Source of the DNA: Brevibacillus brevis
GTDB taxonomy: Bacteria > Bacillota > Bacilli > Brevibacillales > Brevibacillaceae
NCBI RefSeq assembly: GCF_031583145.1
Contig: NZ_CP134050.1
Span: 2,238,501-2,302,500, forward strand
Direction: 5' to 3'
DNA: 64,000 bases
This document shows, piece by piece, positions 1-8,595 of this stretch (the stretch's first letter is position 1; the number at the start of each line of letters is the position of its first letter). The translations under genes and the position numbers were made by a program. The notes beneath the pieces are model-generated. The model worked only from the letters and a program-made list of their open reading frames with translations. It made no database searches and was not told the origin of the DNA.

Positions 1-924
1 AACCCGGACTACTGGAATGCGGGTTATCCGAAAATGGACAAATTGGTGTTCAAGGTCATTCCGGAAAACACAGCTCGTCTGACTGCCCTGACTTCCGGAG
101 AGATCGACCTGATGGACGGTCTGAATCCGGACGACGCGCAAGCAGTCAAAGACAATCCCGACCTGCAGCTGATTCTGCGTCCATCCATGAACCTCGGCTT
201 CCTCGGCTTCAACGTCGAGAAAAAACCGCTCGACAACCCAAAAGTGCGTGAAGCGATCGCATACGCTGTAAACAAACCGGCGATCATCGAAGCGTTCTTC
301 GCGGGATTGGGCCAGCCGGCCGTAAACCCGATGCCTCCTTCCATCTGGGGTCACAACGGCAATATCAAGGACCGTGAGTACAACCTGGATAAAGCGAAGC
401 AGCTTCTCACGGAAGCGGGCTTCCCGAACGGCTTCAAGATCAAGTTCTGGGCGATGCCGGTTGCACGTCCGTACATGCCGGATGGCGTGAAAATCGCCGA
501 GGCAATCCAGCAGGATCTGAAGAAGATTGGCGTAGAAGCAGAGATCGTCACGATGGAATGGGCGACTTACCTGGAAAAAACCAAAGCCGGCGAACAAGAG
601 ATGTTCCTCCTTGGCTGGACCGGCGACAACGGAGACCCGGACAACTTCCTGGCTACCTTGCTCGACAAAAACAACATCGGCGGAAACAACCGTACGCGCT
701 GGGCAAACGAAGAAGCCCACAAGCTTCTGATGCAGGCTCAATCTGCGACCACCAAGGAAGAGCGCGAAAAACTGTATCTGCAAGTGCAAGAAATCATCTT
801 CAAGGATGTGCCGATGGTGCCGCTGGCGCATTCCACTCCAGCATTGGCCGCCAAAGCGAACCTTGTCGACTACAAGCCGCATCCGAAGGGCTCGGAGTCT
901 CTGGAGAAAGTTGACTTCAAATAA
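1..924 (+). CDS. Peptide ABC transporter substrate-binding protein, 5' truncated
   Basis: C-terminal 307 codons of an extracellular solute-binding protein of family 5 (DppE/OppA type), which captures di- or oligopeptides outside the membrane and delivers them to the permeases encoded next. The reading frame is open from base 1, so the signal peptide and first lobe lie outside the window. Visible family traits are the NLGFLGFN stretch followed by a segment rich in charged residues and VREAIAYAVNK, and a C-terminal part with PMVPLAHSTPALAAK. Ends at TAA 922-924. A hairpin follows and then two co-directional permease genes, so it is the binding protein of that system. The peptide specificity cannot be read from the sequence. 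Confidence 0.9.
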   Translation, partial: NPDYWNAGYPKMDKLVFKVIPENTARLTALTSGEIDLMDGLNPDDAQAVKDNPDLQLILRPSMNLGFLGFNVEKKPLDNPKVREAIAYAVNKPAIIEAFFAGLGQPAVNPMPPSIWGHNGNIKDREYNLDKAKQLLTEAGFPNGFKIKFWAMPVARPYMPDGVKIAEAIQQDLKKIGVEAEIVTMEWATYLEKTKAGEQEMFLLGWTGDNGDPDNFLATLLDKNNIGGNNRTRWANEEAHKLLMQAQSATTKEEREKLYLQVQEIIFKDVPMVPLAHSTPALAAKANLVDYKPHPKGSESLEKVDFK

Positions 925-948
925 GCAGCAGCAAGCGGACTTAAGAGG

Positions 949-990
949 AAGGGTGAGAGGAGCGTATCCCTCTTCTCGCCCTTTTCTTTC
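949..990 (+). terminator. Intergenic hairpin with T-rich tail after the binding-protein gene
   Basis: A 14-bp stem (949-962 with 970-983, three G-T pairs) around a 7-nt loop is followed by TTTTCTTT. It lies between the binding-protein gene and the first permease gene, where partial termination would give more binding protein than permease. Confidence 0.6.
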
Positions 991-1064
991 CTTGACTTAT
1001 CCTTCATCGTTCATCAGGAAAAAAGTATGGTAAGACAGGCTTTTTATTTAAGGAAAGCGAGGAG

Positions 1065-2075
1065 ATGGCATTGCTATCTTACAGCATCCGAAGAATTCTC
1101 ATGCTCATCCCTGTTCTACTGGGCATGTCCATCGTCGTTTTTTCTATCATTCGTGCCATCCCAGGCGATCCGGCTCTCACGATTCTGGGAGAGAAAGCAA
1201 GCCCGAAAGCCATCGAAGACTTGCGGGAAGCGCTCGGTTTGAACCTCCCTTGGTATATTCAATACTTCGATTACTTAAAGCAAATTGTGACAGGCAATTT
1301 GGGGGTATCGCTGCACTCCGGTGCCAGCATCACTCAAGAGATTGGACCTTATTTGGCGGCGACGACGGAACTGACGATTGTCAGCATGCTGTTCGCGGTG
1401 CTGATCGGCGTAAATGCAGGCATTCTCTCGGCCTGGAAGCAAAACTCCTGGTTTGACTACTGTGCGATGTTGATTGCCTTGATAGGCGTATCCATGCCGA
1501 TTTTCTGGCTTGGATTGATGGAGCAATGGTTCTTTGCTCAGGAACTGAAATGGCTGCCATCAGTTGGTCGTGACAATTCGCGTAATCCCGTAGAGGCCAT
1601 TACGCAGTTCTATATACTGGATACCATCCTCGCAGGACAATGGGATCAGCTGTGGGAAGTCATCAAACATCTCATTTTGCCTGGGATTGCTCTTGGCACG
1701 ATTCCGATGGCGATCATTGCACGCATCACGCGCTCCAGCATGCTGGAAGTCATGCGTGCAGACTACGTGCGTACGGCAAGGGCGAAAGGTTTGGCGCAGT
1801 TTTGGGTGGTGTACAAGCACGCTTTGAAAAATGCCATGATACCGGTCCTGACCGTAATCGGCCTGCAGACGGGCTTGCTGCTGGGTGGAGCCGTGCTGAC
1901 CGAAACCATTTTCGGCTGGCCGGGAGTAGGGCGATATATTTACACGGCGATCGGCAATCGCGATTATCCGGTGATCCAATCCGGCATTTTGGTCATCGCC
2001 ACGATCTTCGTGCTGATTAATCTCTTGGTCGATCTCCTGTACGCCTACATCGACCCGCGCATCAAATATCGCTAA
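1065..2075 (+). CDS. dppB: Peptide ABC transporter permease, DppB family
   Basis: 336-aa inner-membrane permease that forms half of the transmembrane channel of a peptide importer. It starts with a hydrophobic segment at residues 10-30 followed by RAIPGDPA, typical of DppB/OppB, and has about six membrane segments. The cytoplasmic EAA loop that contacts the ATPase is at about residues 231-243 (RADYVRTARAKGL). The C-terminus YIDPRIKYR is the usual DppB ending. Start ATG 1065 is preceded by AAGGAAAG and GAGGAG. The dppC-like gene follows after 14 bases. The ATPase genes are not downstream and may lie upstream of the window. Confidence 0.93.
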   Translation: MALLSYSIRRILMLIPVLLGMSIVVFSIIRAIPGDPALTILGEKASPKAIEDLREALGLNLPWYIQYFDYLKQIVTGNLGVSLHSGASITQEIGPYLAATTELTIVSMLFAVLIGVNAGILSAWKQNSWFDYCAMLIALIGVSMPIFWLGLMEQWFFAQELKWLPSVGRDNSRNPVEAITQFYILDTILAGQWDQLWEVIKHLILPGIALGTIPMAIIARITRSSMLEVMRADYVRTARAKGLAQFWVVYKHALKNAMIPVLTVIGLQTGLLLGGAVLTETIFGWPGVGRYIYTAIGNRDYPVIQSGILVIATIFVLINLLVDLLYAYIDPRIKYR

Positions 2076-2089
2076 AGGAGGCAGGAGGC

Positions 2090-2983
2090 ATGGCAAATAC
2101 GCAAGCGCAAACAGTGCCGTTGCACGTAAAAGACGAACAAATCATCTCTCCTTGGCGAGAAGCTTGGAGATCGCTCCGAAAGAACAAGCTGGCGATGGTG
2201 GGGCTGGGGATCATTCTCTTTTTCATCATCGTCGCGGTCCTTGCCCCGGTGATCGCGCCATATCCCTACGACGAGGGCGAACTGGTGATGAAGAACAAGC
2301 CACCTTCAGGGGAGCACTGGTTTGGTACGGATTACAACGGTCGGGATGTGTTCAGCCGTGTCGTATATGGGGCACGCATTTCTCTTTGGGTCGGGACCTT
2401 TTCCGTGATCGGTTCCGTCATCGCCGGTACCATTCTCGGGCTCCTGGCGGGGTTCTACGGAAAATGGATCGATACGATCATCTCGCGAATTTTTGACATC
2501 ATGCTGGCATTTCCCAGCATTCTTCTGGCCATCGCTATCGTCGCCATTTTGGGGCCTTCCCTGCAAAACGCGCTCTTGGCCATCGCGATCATCAACATCC
2601 CGACATTCGGGCGGCTGGTTCGCTCGCGGGTCCTCAGCCTGAAGGAAGAGGAATTTGTCATGGCCGCGCGTGCTATCGGGATGAAGGATTCCCGCATTCT
2701 GCTTCAGCATATTTTGCCGAACAGCTTGGCGCCAATCATCGTCACCGGCACGATGGGGATCGCCACCGCAATCATCGAGGCAGCGGCTCTTGGCTTCCTT
2801 GGCCTGGGAGCCCAACCGCCGGAGCCGGAGTGGGGCAAAATGCTGTCCGATTCCCGACAATACATTCAAAAGGCGCCCTGGACAGTTATTTTCCCAGGCT
2901 TGTCGATCATGCTGACGGTACTTGGCTTCAACCTGATCGGGGACGGTCTGCGCGATGCGCTGGATCCGCGCATGAAGAACTAA
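2090..2983 (+). CDS. dppC: Peptide ABC transporter permease, DppC family
   Basis: 297-aa second permease subunit of the peptide importer. Residues 20-57 carry the N-terminal membrane helix, then EHWFGTDYNGRDVFSR (about 75-90), a DppC/OppC hallmark, then five further membrane segments. The EAA loop is at about 188-200 (EEFVMAARAIGMK). The end LRDALDPRMKN is the standard DppC terminus. AAAGGAGGCAGGAGGC precedes ATG 2090. It is the last gene of the operon before a terminator. No DppD/DppF ATPase gene is present in the window, so the ATPases must be encoded upstream or elsewhere. Confidence 0.93.
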   Translation: MANTQAQTVPLHVKDEQIISPWREAWRSLRKNKLAMVGLGIILFFIIVAVLAPVIAPYPYDEGELVMKNKPPSGEHWFGTDYNGRDVFSRVVYGARISLWVGTFSVIGSVIAGTILGLLAGFYGKWIDTIISRIFDIMLAFPSILLAIAIVAILGPSLQNALLAIAIINIPTFGRLVRSRVLSLKEEEFVMAARAIGMKDSRILLQHILPNSLAPIIVTGTMGIATAIIEAAALGFLGLGAQPPEPEWGKMLSDSRQYIQKAPWTVIFPGLSIMLTVLGFNLIGDGLRDALDPRMKN

Positions 2984-2992
2984 GGCTGCACG

Positions 2993-3793
2993 CTACGTGA
3001 AGGAGGGAATGGTTTCCCTCTTTTTTTCATGTGCGACAAAATCGCGGCACAATTGATTGAAGGACGCAGCCGCTTTGGTGACGACCTGATGGGGCACGCC
3101 GGGAAGGAAGATCAGCTTGGCATGCGGCAAATGTCGGCGGAACAGCTGTCCGTAAGGGTGCATACGTGTATCCTCCCCGCCGTAGACGAGCAGTGTCGGC
3201 ATGGAGAGCTCGTGAAGACGTTGCGTGCACCGGTAGGAGTGGCCGGCTGCATATAGCTGCTTCAGCGTGACGGCGTCTGTCCGGGAAGCGTGCTGGATCC
3301 AATGGTCTCTCGTCTGTGGATCGTCCGTATGGGAGGACGCAATGCTCCGGGCGAGGAGCGGTACGCCGTGCAGGGTGGCCAATGCCTGTGCGACGGAGAA
3401 GCGGCTGTGCAAATACAGATCGTCTACCTCCGAGAAGCCGCTGGCCAGGATGAGGCCGCTTATCTCTTCGGGAAAACAGAGGGCGTATTCCAGGGCGATC
3501 GCAGCTCCTTGCGAGTAACCGAGCAGATAGGGGCGTTCAAGTCCAAGCGCCCCGAGGAGGCGGTGTAGGAGGGTGGCGAGATCGTGGATCGTGTATGGCT
3601 TTGCCAAAGCACTGCTGCGTCCATGTCCAGGCAAGTCCGGGATGATAAGCTCATAACTATCTGCGAGTGTCTGTTGATACTGGAAGTTGACGGAGCCAAT
3701 GCAAGGGGCATGGATGCAGACGATCGGCCGTCCCTGCCCGAAAGTCATGCAGGCCATCTGCTCTCCGTCTGGGAGCGGAATGATTCGTTCCAT
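2993..3793 (-). CDS. Alpha/beta-fold hydrolase
   Basis: 266-aa cytoplasmic hydrolase of the alpha/beta superfamily. The nucleophile elbow is G-Y-S94-Q-G, the acid is probably Asp218 in YGGEDTR and the base His245 in GVPHQVV, giving a full Ser-Asp-His triad. The segment PDLPGHGRSS at about 52-61 is typical of the esterase/haloperoxidase-like group. No signal peptide is visible. It converges on the peptide permease operon, whose terminator sits within its last codons, and is divergent from the M24 peptidase gene. Substrate is unknown; a small ester, amide or C-C bond substrate would all be compatible with the fold. Confidence 0.85.
   Translation of the reverse strand: MERIIPLPDGEQMACMTFGQGRPIVCIHAPCIGSVNFQYQQTLADSYELIIPDLPGHGRSSALAKPYTIHDLATLLHRLLGALGLERPYLLGYSQGAAIALEYALCFPEEISGLILASGFSEVDDLYLHSRFSVAQALATLHGVPLLARSIASSHTDDPQTRDHWIQHASRTDAVTLKQLYAAGHSYRCTQRLHELSMPTLLVYGGEDTRMHPYGQLFRRHLPHAKLIFLPGVPHQVVTKAAASFNQLCRDFVAHEKKRETIPSFT
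3003..3027 (+). terminator. Terminator of the peptide-transport operon
   Basis: GAGGGAA (3003-3009), loop TGGT, TTCCCTC (3014-3020), then seven T. It lies inside the last codons of the convergent hydrolase gene. Confidence 0.8.
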
Positions 3794-3914
3794 GTTCGAT
3801 TCACCTCAGGGAAATGGATTGGATCAAGCAGGAAATTTTCTCGGATAAGCTTCTTTTTTGGAGAGGGAAGTGGTATCCTCGCATTAGAATATTGGTGAAA
3901 GCTAGGTGACGATG

Positions 3915-5009
3915 ATGTTCCAAGAGCGCATTCAAAAACTGCATGATTTCCTGACGAAGCAAGGGCTTGACGCGGTGTTGATCACCTCTCCCAAACATGT
4001 TTATTATTTGACAGGGTTCTTCACCGATCCACATGAGCGTTTTTTGGGGCTGATCATTCCGGCGAGCGGCGAACCTTCGCTGATTGTGCCGGCACTGGAT
4101 CGTGAGGCGGCTGCGGCAGCATCCTCCGTCCAAAATATCTTCACCCACACGGATACACAAAATCCATACGACGTCTTAAAACAAACGTTGCCTGCCAATC
4201 TGAAGCAGCTGGGCATTGAGAAAAGCCATATGACGGTGGATCGTTACGAGGCGGTCAGCGAAGCCGTAGGCGCTTCCCGCTACGTCGATGTGGAGGAGCC
4301 GCTGCGTGAAATGCGCTTGATCAAGTCTGCGGATGAAGTCGATCGCATGAAACATGCCATGCGCTTGGTAGAAGACTCCCTTCGCGAAACTTTGAAAAAA
4401 GTCAAACCAGGTGTCACGGAGATGGAGCTCGTCGCGGAGCTGGAATACCAAATGAAGCGTCTGGGTGCGGAAGGGCCATCGTTCACCTCGATGGTCTTGG
4501 CCGGGGAAAAGTCTGCTCTCCCGCACGGAAAGCCGGGAACGCGCCAGGTACAGGAAGGAGAAGTGCTGCTGTTTGACATCGGCGTAGAGGCAAACGGGTA
4601 CGTCTCCGACATTACTCGCACGTTTGCGGTGGGAGAGATCAGCGAGCAGCTTCGCGAGATCTATGAGACGGTTCTTGCGGCCAACGAGGCTGCAATCGCC
4701 CAAGTTCGTCCGGGCGTGACGTTCGCCCATCTCGACAAGACAGCACGGGACGTGATCGCGGCCAAAGGATACGGTGAATATTTCATGCATCGCCTCGGCC
4801 ACGGTCTGGGAATGGATGTGCACGAGTACCCTTCCGTCCATGGCGAAAACCAGGAGAAACTGCGTGCAGGCATGGTATTTACCATTGAGCCGGGAATTTA
4901 CGTGCCGGGCGTAGGCGGGGTGCGGATCGAAGACGACGTGCTCGTGACGGAGACCGGAGTAGAAGTCCTGACCCAGTTCCCGAAACAACTGACGGTCATC
5001 GGTAAATAA
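3915..5009 (+). CDS. Xaa-Pro aminopeptidase/dipeptidase, M24B family
   Basis: 364-aa cytoplasmic metallopeptidase that removes or splits N-terminal residues next to proline. The N-terminal creatinase-like domain covers about residues 1-130 and the pita-bread catalytic domain the rest. All five metal ligands are recognisable: two Asp in LLFDIG and YVSDITRT, His in HRLGHGLG, Glu in TIEPGIY and Glu in RIEDD. Two ATG codons (3912, 3915) follow AGGTGA at 3904-3909; 3915 has the better spacing, and GTG 3906 overlaps the ribosome site. Resembles B. subtilis YqhT/YkvY. No clear terminator follows, so transcripts could run into the riboswitch downstream. Confidence 0.9.
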   Translation: MFQERIQKLHDFLTKQGLDAVLITSPKHVYYLTGFFTDPHERFLGLIIPASGEPSLIVPALDREAAAAASSVQNIFTHTDTQNPYDVLKQTLPANLKQLGIEKSHMTVDRYEAVSEAVGASRYVDVEEPLREMRLIKSADEVDRMKHAMRLVEDSLRETLKKVKPGVTEMELVAELEYQMKRLGAEGPSFTSMVLAGEKSALPHGKPGTRQVQEGEVLLFDIGVEANGYVSDITRTFAVGEISEQLREIYETVLAANEAAIAQVRPGVTFAHLDKTARDVIAAKGYGEYFMHRLGHGLGMDVHEYPSVHGENQEKLRAGMVFTIEPGIYVPGVGGVRIEDDVLVTETGVEVLTQFPKQLTVIGK

Positions 5010-5029
5010 TCGAACGGCAAAAAACAACA

Positions 5030-5216
5030 TAAAGGTTTGATGGTGCTGACTGAACCAAAAAAATGGGTGCAGCCAGCTTAAAAGGGAAGTCCGGTGAAAA
5101 GCCGGCGCGGTCCCGCCACTGTAACGAGGAGTCCTCTGCGAATATCCACTGTTCTGCTGATTGGCGGAATGGGAAGGGCGCAGCGGATGATGAATCGGAG
5201 CCAGGAGACCTGCCAT
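5030..5216 (+). promoter_or_regulatory. Cobalamin (adenosylcobalamin) riboswitch aptamer
   Basis: Two conserved parts of the cobalamin riboswitch are present: the core with AAGCCGGCGCGGTCCCGCC followed by ACTGTAA (about 5098-5124), and the B12-box GAGCCAGGAGACCTGCC at 5198-5214. Upstream AAGGGAAGTCCGGTGAAAA fits the P3/J region. A terminator follows about 100 bases downstream. Ligand binding is expected to favour termination and switch off the importer genes at 5466-8454. The exact ends of P1 are estimated. Confidence 0.9.
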
Positions 5217-5312
5217 GAAACCATGCACAATCGACCTACGCGGATGGGGATGATGTGGAAGCATTTCAGGCGGGAGACCGTCTGTTTGCCTTAGTTTTGT
5301 CCACACGAAGAG

Positions 5313-5348
5313 AAGCATCTCCCGACTGCGAACGGGAGGTGCTTTTTT
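5313..5348 (+). terminator. Expression-platform terminator of the cobalamin riboswitch
   Basis: AGCATCTCCCG (5314-5324), 8-nt loop, CGGGAGGTGCT (5333-5343), then six T in all. One G-T pair. It is the only terminator between the aptamer and the importer operon, so it is the probable switch element. Confidence 0.85.
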
Positions 5349-5393
5349 CATGGTGAGGATTGCCAAAAGGCAGGCCAGCAGGTAAGGTAGGGA

Positions 5394-5423
5394 TTGAATA
5401 AATCGTAACAATTACGATTTAAT
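5394..5423 (+). promoter_or_regulatory. Zur-type operator inside a sigma-A promoter
   Basis: A perfect inverted repeat TAAATCGTAA-N3-TTACGATTTA covers 5399-5421. Its core TCGTAAC-A-ATTACGA matches the Bacillus Zur box (7-1-7, TCGTAAT-N-ATTACGA) at 14 of 15 positions. TTGAAT (5394-5399), an 18-nt spacer and TTTAAT (5418-5423) form a plausible sigma-A promoter that the box fills completely. The arrangement predicts repression by Zur with zinc. It lies after the riboswitch terminator and about 45 bases before the binding-protein gene. Confidence 0.75.
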
Positions 5424-5465
5424 AAACTATGTCTTTCCCATATTCCGCAAAGGAGAGAACAACCG

Positions 5466-6539
5466 ATGAAATTAAAAACTGAGAAGAAATGGATGAGACC
5501 ACAAAAGTGGGAGGCCGCGAAGAAAGGAAGATGGTCTTTGTTGCTAGTGGCATTGATGCTGCTGGTGAGTGCGTGCGGAACTCCTGCACCGGCAGGGCAA
5601 ACAGAAGCCGAAGCAAGTCCAAAGGCCGGACAGGGAGCTGAGACGCGGACCGCCGACACAGGGACCGGGGAGACGGTTGTCGTTCAGACGAACGGCCGGG
5701 AGATGGTCTTTCCGGAAGCTCCGAAGAGAGCGGTTACCTTGAATCAGCATGTGACGGAGGTCATGCTTGCGCTGGGATTGGAAGACAAGATGGTCGGAAC
5801 AGCGTATCTGGATGACGAAATTCTCCCGAGGTTTAAGGCGGCTTACGACAAGATTCCGGTCTTGGCGGACAAGTATCCGAGCAAGGAAGTGCTGATGGCG
5901 GCTGAGCCGGATTTCGTGTACGCCGGATGGAAGAGCGCCTTCGGAGATAAAGGGGTTGGATCCATGGAGGAATTGGAGAAGGCAGGCATCAAGTCATACT
6001 TGCACGAATCCTCGAACAAGCCGACCCCTTCGATCGATGATGTCTTTTCCGATATACAAAACGTCGGACGCATCTTTCGCGTGGAGGATCGAGCGGACGC
6101 ACTTATCGCCAAGATGAAAGGGGAGATGGAGCAAATCGCCGGAAAGCTCGGCAACGTGGACAAGCCCCTCCCTGTATTTGTCTATGACAGCGGCGAAGAG
6201 CAGCCGTTTACCGCAGCGAACAACTACATGACGGCATTAATCCAAATGGCTGGAGGCAAAAATATTTTTGACGACATTCAAAAAGGATGGGCGGAAGTGA
6301 GCTGGGAGGAAGTCGTAAACCGCGATCCGCAAATCATCGTCATCGTGGATTACGGCGACAAGACGGCGGAGCAAAAACGGAGCTTGCTTTTAGGCAAACG
6401 CGAGCTGGCAGATGTGTCGGCGATCAGGAATCAGCGGTTCGTCATCCTCCCTCTGTCTGCGGCGGCGGAAGGCGTGCGTGCGCCAATCGCCCTTAACATT
6501 CTCGCGGAAGGCCTGTACCCGGAGAAGTTTACGCAATGA
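5466..6539 (+). CDS. BtuF/FepB-type substrate-binding lipoprotein
   Basis: 357-aa lipoprotein of the class III metal/siderophore/cobalamin binding family. A charged N-terminus and hydrophobic stretch end in the lipobox V34-S-A-C37. A Thr/Glu-rich linker follows and then the two-lobed binding domain starting at about residue 62 (VVVQTNGREMVFPEAPKRAV). ATG 5466 is preceded by AAAGGAGAG. The stop overlaps the permease start (ATGA), so the three transport genes form one operon. The upstream cobalamin riboswitch argues for a corrinoid substrate, while the Zur box would also suit a metal chelate. The binding protein alone does not decide between them. Confidence 0.85.
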   Translation: MKLKTEKKWMRPQKWEAAKKGRWSLLLVALMLLVSACGTPAPAGQTEAEASPKAGQGAETRTADTGTGETVVVQTNGREMVFPEAPKRAVTLNQHVTEVMLALGLEDKMVGTAYLDDEILPRFKAAYDKIPVLADKYPSKEVLMAAEPDFVYAGWKSAFGDKGVGSMEELEKAGIKSYLHESSNKPTPSIDDVFSDIQNVGRIFRVEDRADALIAKMKGEMEQIAGKLGNVDKPLPVFVYDSGEEQPFTAANNYMTALIQMAGGKNIFDDIQKGWAEVSWEEVVNRDPQIIVIVDYGDKTAEQKRSLLLGKRELADVSAIRNQRFVILPLSAAAEGVRAPIALNILAEGLYPEKFTQ

Positions 6540-7648
6540 TGCGGAAGCGAGAAGATGTAAGAAAAACGTTCCGTTCAGGAAGGGGAGCTTGGAGCTTGGC
6601 CGAAATGAGCTTTTCCCTGCTCAGTCTGTCCCTGCTGTTTGCCTTGCTCCTGTCGATTACGCTGGCTGTGACTCTGGGCTCCGTAGAGATACGGCCGGGC
6701 ACCGTTTGGAAAATTGCCTTGACGCACGTCCCCTTTGTCGGGGAGAGGATCGAAGCCGATTGGTCAAGAGCGCAGCATACGATTATCTGGGAAATTCGCT
6801 TCCCGCGCGTCTTGCTGGCAGCAGTGGTGGGAGCCGGGCTGTCCGTGGTGGGGGTGACCATCCAGTCGCTCGTCCGCAACTCCTTGGCTGATCCGTATAT
6901 CTTGGGGGTTTCTTCAGGCGCATCTGTAGGCGCCACCTTGGTCATCCTGTTCGGGGCGTTTAGCATGTACGGGCAATACGCCTTGTCGGCAGGTGCGTTC
7001 CTCGGCTCACTCGTATCGATCCTGCTTATCTTTTCGCTCTCCCGATTGGGGGGACAAAATTCCACGGTCCGTCTGCTGATGGCGGGGATCGCCATCTCGG
7101 CCGTTCTGTCAGCGATCACCAGCCTGCTTATCTTCGCGGCGCCGAATGAGCACGGAATCCGGTCTGTGCTGTTCTGGATGAGCGGCAGCCTGGCCGGGGC
7201 CAAATGGGAGTATTTGACGATTCCCACCCTGGTGGTTGTGGCCTGCCTTGGAGTGCTGCTCGTGCAATATCGGGCGTTGAACGCCATGCTGATGGGCGAG
7301 GAGTCAGCAAGCACGCTCGGGGTGAATACGGTGCGGTTTCGCAAACTGCTGCTGGTGATCACTGCGCTGCTGACCGGCGTCATCGTCGCCATCAGTGGCG
7401 CGATCGGCTTCGTCGGATTGATGATGCCGCATATCGTACGGGTCATCGTCGGCTCCGATCATCGCAGGGTATTGCCGGTCAGCGCTTTGCTCGGGGCCAT
7501 CTTTCTGATCTGGGCCGACGCCTTGGCGAGGCTCTCTTTTGCCCCGGAAGAGCTGCCGATCGGAATCATTACAGCGCTGTGCGGCGGTCCCTTTTTCATC
7601 TGGCTGATGCTGCGCAGTTCCTATTCGTTTGGGGGTGACGGCCGATGA
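6536..7648 (+). CDS. FecCD/BtuC-family ABC permease
   Basis: 370-aa integral membrane permease of the vitamin B12/iron-siderophore importer class, expected to form a homodimeric channel with about ten helices per subunit. Recognisable family segments are LRLPRVL-like IRFPRVLLAAVVGAGLSVVG (about 85-104), LADPYILGVSSGASVG (about 119-134) and the late ISGAIGFVGLMMPHIVR (about 285-301), all hallmarks of FecCD proteins. The start overlaps the lipoprotein stop by ATGA, and a second ATG follows at once. It overlaps the ATPase start the same way. Expression should follow the riboswitch and Zur-box region upstream. Confidence 0.92.
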   Translation: MMRKREDVRKTFRSGRGAWSLAEMSFSLLSLSLLFALLLSITLAVTLGSVEIRPGTVWKIALTHVPFVGERIEADWSRAQHTIIWEIRFPRVLLAAVVGAGLSVVGVTIQSLVRNSLADPYILGVSSGASVGATLVILFGAFSMYGQYALSAGAFLGSLVSILLIFSLSRLGGQNSTVRLLMAGIAISAVLSAITSLLIFAAPNEHGIRSVLFWMSGSLAGAKWEYLTIPTLVVVACLGVLLVQYRALNAMLMGEESASTLGVNTVRFRKLLLVITALLTGVIVAISGAIGFVGLMMPHIVRVIVGSDHRRVLPVSALLGAIFLIWADALARLSFAPEELPIGIITALCGGPFFIWLMLRSSYSFGGDGR

Positions 7649-8454
7649 AGCTTGCGGTAGAAGACCTCGCTGTATCGTTGGCGGGCAAGCACATCATCCG
7701 GGATATAGGCATGCAGGTGAAGACTGGCGAGTTTGTGGGAATCATCGGGCCAAATGGGAGCGGCAAGTCGACGCTATTGAGAAGCGTTTATCGGGTCTCT
7801 CAGCCGTCCGCAGGCTGGATCGGCTTGGATGGAGAGGATTTGTACGGGCTGTCCACGCGGGAAGTCGCCCGGCGGATGGCGGTGGTTCGGCAAGAATCGT
7901 CCGTCGAGTTCGACTTTTCGGTGCTGGAAATCGTCATGATGGGGCGTTCTGTGCACAAGCGATTGTTCCAAGCGGATACAGCCCTCGATATCGGGATCTG
8001 CGAAGACGCACTGGAAAGGGTGGGCATGCGCGATTATGGCCACCGCAGCTTTTTCTCTCTGTCCGGCGGGGAAAAACAGCGGGTGCTGATCGCCCGGGCA
8101 CTGGCCCAGCAGGCCTCGTTTCTCGTGCTTGACGAGCCGACCAACCATCTGGATATACGCTACCAGCTGCAGGTCCTGGATTTGGTGAAGGCGCTCGGGA
8201 TCACGGTATTGTCTGCCTTGCACGACTTGAATTTGGCAGCGATGTACTGCGATCGCCTGTACGTGATGAAGGACGGGGAAATCGTCGCCAGCGGCCCCCC
8301 GGACGAGGTGCTGTCCCCTGGACTGATCCGGACGGTCTTCGAGGTCGAGGCCGATGTGATTATCCATCCGTTCACCGGCAAGAAGCACGTGTACTTCTTT
8401 TCCCAGTCTTGCCGGCTCGATCTGAAAAAGCAGGAGGTTGGCCGTGTCCGATGA
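7645..8454 (+). CDS. FecE/BtuD-type ABC transporter ATPase
   Basis: 269-aa ATPase that powers the importer encoded just upstream. Walker A GPNGSGKST is at 35-43, the signature LSGGE at 139-143, Walker B and D-loop VLDEPTNHLD at 161-170 and the switch His in SALHDLNLA near 197. The sequence is of the FecE/BtuD class rather than the peptide class. ATG 7645 overlaps the permease stop by ATGA. A residual ribosome site and start codon inside its 3' end (AGGAGG 8432-8437, GTG 8444) suggest that another gene once followed in the operon. Confidence 0.93.
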   Translation: MKLAVEDLAVSLAGKHIIRDIGMQVKTGEFVGIIGPNGSGKSTLLRSVYRVSQPSAGWIGLDGEDLYGLSTREVARRMAVVRQESSVEFDFSVLEIVMMGRSVHKRLFQADTALDIGICEDALERVGMRDYGHRSFFSLSGGEKQRVLIARALAQQASFLVLDEPTNHLDIRYQLQVLDLVKALGITVLSALHDLNLAAMYCDRLYVMKDGEIVASGPPDEVLSPGLIRTVFEVEADVIIHPFTGKKHVYFFSQSCRLDLKKQEVGRVR

Positions 8455-8570
8455 GTGCGTATAGCCGTGCTATCCGCAGCCGGCGCCGCTGGACGCTGGA
8501 CAGTCATCGCCCCAAAAATATCTCCCCCGAATCTGTAACAAATTCTTCGCTGGCGCATCTAACCAGTTGA
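8432..8570 (+). other. Possible remnant of a lost fourth operon gene
   Basis: AGGAGG at 8432-8437 is spaced six bases from GTG 8444, but that frame stops after six codons (TAG 8462-8464). An alternative short frame, ATG 8451 to TGA 8568-8570 (39 codons), overlaps the ATPase stop by ATGA and is basic at its start (RSRRRW) but resembles nothing I know. A good start site without a gene suggests truncation by deletion. A real 39-residue peptide is possible but unlikely. Confidence 0.25.
8534..8561 (+). promoter_or_regulatory. Candidate ECF-type autoregulatory promoter
   Basis: TGTAAC (8534-8539), a 16-base spacer and CATCTA (8556-8561) have the form of ECF sigma promoters (AAC-type -35, C-GTC/CAT-type -10). 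It lies 35 bases before the start of the ECF sigma gene, where autoregulation is common. Confidence 0.45.
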
Positions 8571-8595
8571 GGATCAATGATGGGAGGACGCGCAC

